From: an uncultured Acidimicrobium sp.
GTDB lineage: Bacteria; Actinomycetota; Acidimicrobiia; Acidimicrobiales; Ilumatobacteraceae
Assembly (NCBI GenBank): GCA_903853285.1
Contig: CAINTF010000076.1
Location: 1 to 5,899 of the forward strand
Reading direction: 5' to 3'
Length of the DNA: 5,899 nt
The notes under the pieces were generated by a model that made no database searches, was not told the DNA's origin, and saw nothing but the letters and a program-made list of their open reading frames with translations. Shown one piece after another: positions 1-4,908 of the stretch. Every line of letters starts with the position of its first letter. The first letter of the stretch is position 1. Position numbers and translations under genes: made by a program.

Positions 1-87
1 GACAAAAGGTTTGATCAAATTGAGCGTCTGCAATGGATCCAGATCATCACATTCGTGTGTGGACTGGTTGCTCTTTCACTGAGGTAA
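1..87 (+). CDS. C-terminal end of a convergent gene, possible membrane protein (partial)
   Basis: Frame 1 is open from the left edge for 28 codons and ends at a TAA at 85-87. The peptide begins with a charged stretch (DKRFDQIERLQW) and ends with a hydrophobic run (IQIITFVCGLVALSLR) that looks like one membrane helix stopping almost at the C-terminus. The TAA lies 15 bp before a two-way terminator hairpin, as expected for a plus-strand gene converging on the minus-strand operon. A 28-codon open frame is short enough to arise by chance, so the call rests on the peptide character and the terminator position. No family can be named from this piece. Confidence 0.5.
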   Translation, partial: DKRFDQIERLQWIQIITFVCGLVALSLR

Positions 88-102
88 TTGGACGTTATAT
101 AC

Positions 103-139
103 AAAAAGGGCGGGCCGCCGAAGCGACCCGCCCTTTTTT
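103..139. terminator. Bidirectional intrinsic terminator with UUCG-capped hairpin
   Basis: A perfect 12-bp inverted repeat (103-114 with 127-138) includes the seven G/C pairs GGGCGGG/CCCGCCC and is flanked by T-tracts in both directions: five T on the minus strand (103-107) and six T on the plus strand (134-139). The 12-nt centre can fold further. In minus-strand RNA it gives a U-G wobble, three CGC/GCG pairs and a UUCG loop closed by C-G, a notably stable tetraloop. In plus-strand RNA the wobble becomes a C/A mismatch and the loop reads CGAA. It therefore terminates the minus-strand operon best, and can also serve the convergent plus-strand gene. Confidence 0.93.
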
Positions 140-140
140 A

Positions 141-172
141 CTACTGAACTACTGAACTACTGAACTACTGAA
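141..172. repeat. Four perfect tandem copies of an 8-bp unit (CTACTGAA)
   Basis: Copies lie at 141-148, 149-156, 157-164 and 165-172 with no mismatch. They fill the space between the terminator and the stop codon of the substrate-binding protein gene (174-176). On the minus strand the unit reads TTCAGTAG. Because 8 is not a multiple of 3, the TAG in each copy steps through all three minus frames, and the TGA in the plus-strand unit does the same for the plus frames, so the block holds stops in all six frames. It may simply be a slippage-generated microsatellite in untranslated sequence. Confidence 0.95.
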
Positions 173-173
173 C

Positions 174-1334
174 TCAGTTGCCACCTTCGGTGAGGGTGAC
201 AGTGATTGGTGCAAATGATGCACCATTGATGTCAATTCCCTTTTCGGTGAGCAATGCAAGTGCTGCAGTCACAATGTCATTCGTGTGTGCTGCTGCATCT
301 GGAGCCTTGGTCAACACGGTGCCGCCTTCGAGGTTCTTCGCGTTTTGCGAAAGATCCACGGTGCGTGTCCATGCTGCCTCGTCGATCATGCCTACACCAG
401 CTGCTGCTGGCCAGATCAACTTGTTGACTTCATTCATCTGCCACAACTGGTGAGTTGCGCCGAGCTTTGAACCCTTTGCTACAACGATGTCTGTGCAAGC
501 CTGTGCGTTATCGCGGCAGAATGCCCAGCCCATCAATGAAGCAGCAACGAACTTGACTGCTGTTGCGTTGTAGTCGGTGTCGAACAAACGGTGACCGTCA
601 GCCCAGATTGCGTCCTGCAACATTCCAACACCTTCGGTCTCGTACGAGACGACGTTCAAGTCATCTGCTGTGTACAAAGCCTTTGTTGCTGGGTTCATTG
701 TTTCCAAAACCTGTGCGTACTCGTTGTAGGTCATTGCTTCTGCAGCGTCGATGTCGCCTGCAAGCAAGCCCGACATGTCGAACTGTTGCTGAACGAGTGT
801 GACGTCCTTGGCTGGATCAAGTCCGGCCTTGGTAAGTGCTGCGAAGATTTCGAACTCGTTGCCGTAGCCCCAGTTACCAATCTTCTTGCCCTTGAAGTCT
901 GCCGAAGCTGCAATTGCTGCATCCTTGAACGAAACCTGCAATGTGCCTGAACGTTGGAACACCTGTGCGATGTCCACGATGTTTGCTCCACCTTCACGTG
1001 CTGCAAGAGCCTTTGAGACCCAGGAAACTGCGAAGTCTGCTTCGCCGTTGGCGAGAACAGTCTGTGGTGAAATGTCTACTGCACCTTCGAGGATGGTTAC
1101 ATCAAGGCACATGTCCTTGTAGTAGCCGTTCTCAAGTGCTGCGTAATAGCCAGCGAACTGAGCCTGTGTGAACCACTGCAATTGCAGCTTGACAGGTGTT
1201 GGTGTGGTGCACTCTGTTGGTGTTGCGGCTGCTGCTGTGGTGTCTGTTGAACTGCTTGAGCCACCGCACGCTGCGACGACCAAAGACAGAGCAGCGAGAC
1301 CCGCAACTGCGAGCTTGATGCTTGACTTCTTCAT
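174..1334 (-). CDS. ABC transporter substrate-binding lipoprotein, NMT1/THI5-like (SsuA/ThiY type)
   Basis: This 386-residue protein is the likely extracytoplasmic binding component of the transporter encoded just before it. A basic start (MKKSSIK), a hydrophobic core (residues 8-22) and the lipobox VAAC put the lipidated Cys at residue 23. A Gly/Ser/Thr/Ala-rich tether runs to about residue 41. The mature domain opens with LQLQWFTQAQFAGYYAALEN (50-69), the typical start of NMT1/THI5-like binding proteins, and carries KGKKIGNWGYGNEFE (148-162) and the AMTYNEYAQVLE block (200-211). Cys42, 76, 273 and 280 could form disulfides. The Cys-rich motif of yeast Thi5 synthases is not seen, so transport rather than synthesis is likely. 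The ATG follows GGGGGAG by 7 nt. It is last in the operon, 29 bp after the second permease. Family members bind pyrimidines, sulfonates or similar ligands; the ligand here is unknown. Confidence 0.93.
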   Translation of the reverse strand: MKKSSIKLAVAGLAALSLVVAACGGSSSSTDTTAAAATPTECTTPTPVKLQLQWFTQAQFAGYYAALENGYYKDMCLDVTILEGAVDISPQTVLANGEADFAVSWVSKALAAREGGANIVDIAQVFQRSGTLQVSFKDAAIAASADFKGKKIGNWGYGNEFEIFAALTKAGLDPAKDVTLVQQQFDMSGLLAGDIDAAEAMTYNEYAQVLETMNPATKALYTADDLNVVSYETEGVGMLQDAIWADGHRLFDTDYNATAVKFVAASLMGWAFCRDNAQACTDIVVAKGSKLGATHQLWQMNEVNKLIWPAAAGVGMIDEAAWTRTVDLSQNAKNLEGGTVLTKAPDAAAHTNDIVTAALALLTEKGIDINGASFAPITVTLTEGGN

Positions 1335-1341
1335 TTTGGTA

Positions 1342-1348
1342 CTCCCCC
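1342..1348 (-). promoter_or_regulatory. Ribosome binding site of the substrate-binding protein gene
   Basis: The minus strand reads GGGGGAG with a 7-nt spacer before the ATG at 1332-1334. This supports the chosen start and gives the lipoprotein gene its own strong site after the 29-bp gap. That would suit a binding protein needed in larger amounts than the membrane subunits, which is an inference. Confidence 0.75.
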
Positions 1349-1363
1349 GAGAACCGAAGCTCT

Positions 1364-2149
1364 CTACTTGTTGTTGTTGGTTTTACTTGCAACGCCGCCC
1401 CGGGAGGCAGCGCTTTCTAGCACTATGGATACAGCGTAGAAGGTTAATCCAAGCAGGCAAGCACCGAGCACGTAGGCCCAGGCCGCAGCGTTCTTGGAAT
1501 TGGCGATATTGCTTGTAATTCGGCTTCCGAGACCGTTTTGGGAGCCCCCAAAATACTCAGAAACAAAGGCCGTAATTACCGAAACTGGGGCTGCAATTTT
1601 GAGTGCCGTAAAGAGGTAAGGAACCGCATTTGGTACCCGAACTTTTCGCAATATTGCAAAGTCGCTGGCGGCATACGACTTCATCAATTCAACATGGGTC
1701 GACTGCACCTGAGTGAGTCCTTTGGCAACGTTGACGAGCACAATGAAATACACAACGAGCGAAACCATGATCCGTCGTGGAATCTCGCTGGTGATCGAAT
1801 ACATGTTGTTGAGTACTGCTACCAACACGAAAATTGGAATCGCATTGAGGGCGATTGCGAGTGGTGTAACCAGCTCGCCGAGAAAGCGATACCTGCTGAG
1901 CGCAAAACTCATCGCGACTCCAAACAGAGTTCCGGCAATGAGTCCAACCAACGCATTCGTTCCTGATACCGAAGTTGCTTCCCAGATGCGCGCAAAGTTT
2001 TTAAAGAACTGCTCAAAAATCTTTGATGGTGCTGCAAGAAAATATGGCTTGAGATTAAATCCCTTTACGACACCTTCCCACAACAACAAAAATGCCACGC
2101 CAAAAACAAGCGGGGGCAAAATTCGTCGGATGCGAGATGTGGCCTTCAT
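1364..2149 (-). CDS. ABC transporter permease, SsuC/TauC-like (second permease)
   Basis: This 261-residue integral membrane subunit has a basic N-terminus (MKATSRIRRI), a first helix at about 11-28, and further hydrophobic segments near 63-84, 93-115, 127-145, 183-200 and 224-245. The cytoplasmic coupling (EAA) loop runs from E154 through ELMKSYAAS to the proline-containing VPNAVPY near 172-178. This is the type-I importer fold (BPD_transp_1 family) that docks on the ATPase. It starts 2 bp after the ATPase stop. No good Shine-Dalgarno sits at the normal distance, only AGAAGA about 9 nt upstream, so translational coupling to the ATPase gene is likely. The C-terminus ends TNNNK, encoded by a short AAC run. 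The other permease of this operon has a closely similar EAA segment, suggesting a heterodimeric channel. The transported compound cannot be read from the permease. Confidence 0.93.
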   Translation of the reverse strand: MKATSRIRRILPPLVFGVAFLLLWEGVVKGFNLKPYFLAAPSKIFEQFFKNFARIWEATSVSGTNALVGLIAGTLFGVAMSFALSRYRFLGELVTPLAIALNAIPIFVLVAVLNNMYSITSEIPRRIMVSLVVYFIVLVNVAKGLTQVQSTHVELMKSYAASDFAILRKVRVPNAVPYLFTALKIAAPVSVITAFVSEYFGGSQNGLGSRITSNIANSKNAAAWAYVLGACLLGLTFYAVSIVLESAASRGGVASKTNNNK

Positions 2150-2151
2150 GA

Positions 2152-2964
2152 TCAGCGATCTTCTACTCCGCGAACTGCGCCTGCATTTGCATGATCGGCG
2201 TGCGTGCCACGAAGTGCTTCACGCACTGCGGTGATGCCAGTAAAGAAATCTGTAGCAGCACGAGTGTCTTCGGTGCGCTTCGCGCCTAGGTTGACATTGA
2301 TCAAGTCGGTGATGCGTCCTGGTCGCGGCGACATCACAACAACTCGATTAGACAAATACACCGCTTCTGGAATCGAGTGCGTTACAAAAACAACCGTCGT
2401 GGATGTCTCAGCACAAATGCGCAGCAACTCGCCTTGCATATACTCGCGTGTCATTTCATCGAGAGCACCAAACGGTTCGTCCATCAACAACAACGGTGGG
2501 TGTGCTGCAAGTGCGCGTGCAATTGCAATGCGCTGCTGCATACCGCCCGACAACTGCCATGGATACAACTCGGCAAACTCTGGCAGTTTTACAAGCTCCA
2601 ACATTTCTTGTGCACGTGCTGCGCGCTTTTCTTTGTCCCAACCCTTGAGTTCGAGTGGCAACTCAATGTTCTTTGCCACAGTGCGCCAGTCAAACAATCC
2701 TGCTTGCTGAAAAGCCATGCCGTAGTCCTGATCAAGACGCGACTGCGAAGCCGACTTGCCGTTGACCATGACCGAACCCGTAGTTGGTTCGAGCAAGTTT
2801 GCAATCAATCGCAACAACGTGCTCTTGCCGCAACCAGATGGACCGATGAGTGATACGAACTCGCCTGGCTCGACAGTTAAATTGACATCAATCAACGCAT
2901 CCACCTGCTTTGGTGTGCCCTGATTAAAGATCTTGCTTGCCCCCGTTACTTGAACCGCACTCAT
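2152..2964 (-). CDS. ABC transporter ATP-binding protein, SsuB/TauB/ThiZ-like
   Basis: This 270-residue cytoplasmic ATPase is predicted to power the importer. All expected nucleotide-binding motifs are intact: Walker A GPSGCGKST at 41-49, Q-loop Gln near 86-87, signature LSGGMQQR at 138-145, Walker B LLLMDEP at 158-164, D-loop ALD at 167-169 and switch His196. The segment MSPRPGRI (211-218) is typical of the nitrate/sulfonate/taurine ATPase group. The C-terminal tail after about residue 225 is short, with no room for an extra regulatory domain. The ATG overlaps the stop of the upstream permease by 4 bp (ATGA) and follows a textbook AAGGAGA with a 7-nt spacer, which fixes the start. It lies between the two permease genes, so the transporter is probably two different permeases on an ATPase homodimer. 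Confidence 0.96.
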   Translation of the reverse strand: MSAVQVTGASKIFNQGTPKQVDALIDVNLTVEPGEFVSLIGPSGCGKSTLLRLIANLLEPTTGSVMVNGKSASQSRLDQDYGMAFQQAGLFDWRTVAKNIELPLELKGWDKEKRAARAQEMLELVKLPEFAELYPWQLSGGMQQRIAIARALAAHPPLLLMDEPFGALDEMTREYMQGELLRICAETSTTVVFVTHSIPEAVYLSNRVVVMSPRPGRITDLINVNLGAKRTEDTRAATDFFTGITAVREALRGTHADHANAGAVRGVEDR

Positions 2965-3842
2965 GAGCTGGTCTCCTTCGGTCGATTACGCATCAAATAC
3001 ACATCTGAAATTGCAATAACACCTGCCATCGTGAGGCCAAGGGCTGCAGCGCCAAACACGGCAGTGAACACCTTGGCTGGGTCGGCTGTTGCTTCGCGGG
3101 CGTACTCAATAATGAGTCGTCCAATACCACCTTTGAGACCGGTCGAGATTTCGGCAACCACCACACCGACTACTGAGCCCGATGCACCGAGTTTGAACGC
3201 CGGAACCATGTATGGAATTGCAGAAGGAAAACGAAGTTTGAGCAAAATCTGTTTCCACGATGCCGCATAACTTTCCATGAGTTCAACAGCTGCTGCTGGC
3301 GCACTTGCAAGTCCGCGAAGCGTGCCAACCGCTATTGGAAAGAACGACAAAAATGCTCCAAGCACTGCTGCCGAGAACCAGCGTGGCCACTCAAAACCAA
3401 AAATGTGCAACTTGCCACCCCACAACGCAACGAGCGGAGCAAGTGCGATCAATGGAACAGTTTGCGACACAACGAGATACGGCAACAAGCCTCGTTCGAC
3501 GAGTCGAAAACGAGACATCACTACTGAGAGACCAACGCCGATCGAAGAGCCGAGCAAAAAACCAACTATTGCTAAACGAAACGAAAACCATGCACCCGCG
3601 AGTACTACTACCCACACGCGCTTGTCGGAGCCTCGAACTTCCGGTCGGCCATAACGACTGAGCATTGTCCAGACGTGAGGCATTGCAGTGTCGTTAGAAC
3701 GAGGCAATACGCCTGCGCCAAACAACTTGCCACCATCTTGCGGGCCAACAACTTTGTACATTTCCCACAACGCGATAACAAGCACGACCGACAGCACAAA
3801 CATGCTGGTCCGATATGCGGCGCGTCGGGCAAAACGATTCAT
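2961..3842 (-). CDS. ABC transporter permease, SsuC/TauC-like (first permease)
   Basis: This 293-residue membrane subunit of the same importer has hydrophobic segments near 12-27, 84-108, 118-142, 156-180, 214-232 and 258-282. The EAA coupling loop is at about 187-211, with ELMESYAAS followed by LRFPSAIPY, closely matching the other permease (ELMKSYAAS, VRVPNAVPY). The two are therefore paralogues likely to pair as a heterodimer. The region between the first and second helices (about 30-80) is longer and more charged than in the partner. The start is well fixed: a TAA lies in frame two codons upstream, and the ATG overlaps the oxidoreductase stop as ATGA. The nearest AGGAGA is about 16 nt away, too far for ordinary use, so this gene probably depends on ribosomes finishing the oxidoreductase gene. 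It in turn overlaps the ATPase gene by 4 bp. Confidence 0.93.
   Translation of the reverse strand: MNRFARRAAYRTSMFVLSVVLVIALWEMYKVVGPQDGGKLFGAGVLPRSNDTAMPHVWTMLSRYGRPEVRGSDKRVWVVVLAGAWFSFRLAIVGFLLGSSIGVGLSVVMSRFRLVERGLLPYLVVSQTVPLIALAPLVALWGGKLHIFGFEWPRWFSAAVLGAFLSFFPIAVGTLRGLASAPAAAVELMESYAASWKQILLKLRFPSAIPYMVPAFKLGASGSVVGVVVAEISTGLKGGIGRLIIEYAREATADPAKVFTAVFGAAALGLTMAGVIAISDVYLMRNRPKETSS
2972..2978 (-). promoter_or_regulatory. Ribosome binding site of the ABC ATPase gene
   Basis: The minus strand reads AAGGAGA with a 7-nt spacer before the ATG at 2962-2964. It lies inside the last codons of the upstream permease gene and fixes the ATPase start despite the 4-bp overlap. Confidence 0.85.
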
Positions 3843-4855
3843 TGCTTAGCTTTGCTCATCTCCTGAATCGCCGGCAAAATTGTTTCGCCATACGCTTCGA
3901 GCGTTGATTCTTTGCCATCGTGCTGCAAGTACACAGCAAACTGATCGACACCAAGTTCTTTGAGTTCTGTCAATCGACGAATGTGCTCATTGGTGTCTCC
4001 CAAAATGCAAAAGCGATCGATGATTTCGTCTGGAACAAATGTGGTGTGGCTGTTTCCAGCACGACCATGTTCGTTGTAGTCATAACCCTGACGACCCTTG
4101 ATGTAATCGGTCAGAGCCTTTGGCACCGATGAGTCGTCGCCATAACGCTCGACAATGTCGGCAACGTGATTGCCCACCATGCCACCAAACCAGCGACACT
4201 GATCGCGCATGTGCGTCATGTCGTTGCCAACATACGCAGGCGCAGCAACACAGATCGTGACGCTCTTCGGGTCGCGACCCACGCGCTCAGCGGCTTCGCG
4301 CACAGCCTTGATTGTCCACTGCGCAATGTCGGCATCTGCAAGCTGCAAGATGAAACCATCAGCCACTTCGCCCGTAAGAGCAAGTGCTTTTGGTCCGTAA
4401 GCAGCAATCCAAACTTCAAGCTCGCTCTTGGTTGCCCATGGGAAACGAATGCTTGAGCCGTTGTAGTCAACCGCACGACCGTTGCCGAGTTCACGAATGA
4501 CATGAACACTCTCGCGCAACGTTGCAAGGTTTGTTGGCTTGCCATTTGTAACGCGCACAGCAGAGTCGCCACGGCCAATACCGCACACCGTGCGATTGCC
4601 GTACATCTCGTTAAGAGTTGCATATGTGCTGGCAGTAACTGTCCAGTCACGCGTTGCTGGGTTGGTCACCATTGGCCCAACAATGACGTTTCGTGTCTCG
4701 GCCAAGATCTGGCTGAAGATCACATATGGCTCTTGCCACAAAATGTGACTATCAAAAGTCCATACGTGCGAAAAGCCATACATGTCGGCCTTCTTCGCAA
4801 GGTCGATCACGCGCGCCGATGGTGGGGTCGTTTGTAGTACTACACCTATGTCCAT
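3839..4855 (-). CDS. LLM-class (luciferase-like) oxidoreductase, probably F420-dependent (resembles TIGR03842)
   Basis: This 338-residue cytoplasmic enzyme has the bacterial-luciferase-like TIM-barrel pattern. It begins with a beta strand (MDIGVVLQT), followed by ADMYGFSHVWTFDSH (23-37). Next come the family block GPMVTNPATRDWTVTASTYA (60-79), TLNEMYGNRTVCGIGRGDSA (80-99) and IAAYGPKALALTGEVADGFI (150-169). The length is normal. The style fits the group often annotated as TIGR03842 F420-dependent oxidoreductases; F420 rather than FMN use is inferred from family and phylum, not shown by any residue. The substrate is unknown. In the first gap upstream the only possible start is this ATG: a TAG lies in frame nine codons before, with no other start codon between. 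GGGGGAG precedes it by 4 nt. The last codons overlap the first permease gene as ATGA, tying the enzyme to the transporter. I infer a redox step on the imported compound or its product. Confidence 0.9.
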   Translation of the reverse strand: MDIGVVLQTTPPSARVIDLAKKADMYGFSHVWTFDSHILWQEPYVIFSQILAETRNVIVGPMVTNPATRDWTVTASTYATLNEMYGNRTVCGIGRGDSAVRVTNGKPTNLATLRESVHVIRELGNGRAVDYNGSSIRFPWATKSELEVWIAAYGPKALALTGEVADGFILQLADADIAQWTIKAVREAAERVGRDPKSVTICVAAPAYVGNDMTHMRDQCRWFGGMVGNHVADIVERYGDDSSVPKALTDYIKGRQGYDYNEHGRAGNSHTTFVPDEIIDRFCILGDTNEHIRRLTELKELGVDQFAVYLQHDGKESTLEAYGETILPAIQEMSKAKQ

Positions 4856-4859
4856 AACT

Positions 4860-4866
4860 CTCCCCC
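4860..4866 (-). promoter_or_regulatory. Ribosome binding site of the LLM oxidoreductase gene
   Basis: The minus strand reads GGGGGAG, 4 nt before the ATG at 4853-4855. The spacer is short, but the run of five G allows several pairing registers. It is almost the same motif as the one before the lipoprotein gene. The site touches one copy of the 16-bp direct repeat, so a factor binding that repeat could also affect translation. Confidence 0.7.
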
Positions 4867-4907
4867 TGCTGTCGAAAAACTAGTTACAAAACTGCTTACG
4901 AAAAACT
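4866..4907. repeat. 16-bp imperfect direct repeat filling the gap between dehydrogenase and oxidoreductase genes
   Basis: The copies are CTGCTGTCGAAAAACT (4866-4881) and CTGCTTACGAAAAACT (4892-4907), identical at 14 of 16 positions and starting 26 bp apart. They occupy most of the 53-bp gap between the dehydrogenase stop and the oxidoreductase start. An 8-bp palindrome AACTAGTT (4878-4885) overlaps the first copy. Possible readings are paired regulator sites for an internal promoter, or a small duplication with no function. I see no convincing -10/-35 pair and no terminator here. Confidence 0.7.
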
Positions 4908-4908
4908 T

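Noticed and set aside
141..172. Tandem repeats as a CRISPR array
   Set aside because: The units are 8 bp with no spacers, and no cas gene is nearby.
1335..1363. A TPP or other riboswitch before the NMT1-like binding protein
   Set aside because: The gap is only 29 bp, too short for such an element, and holds little beyond the ribosome binding site.
2150..2160. GATC-AGC-GATC inverted repeat at the ATPase/permease junction as an operator
   Set aside because: It is very short, spans a stop codon and the base of a coupled start, and can arise from the coding sequence by chance.
1538..2234. Long plus-strand frames opposite the second permease and the end of the ATPase gene
   Set aside because: They lie antisense to genes with intact family motifs and have no recognisable protein character of their own.
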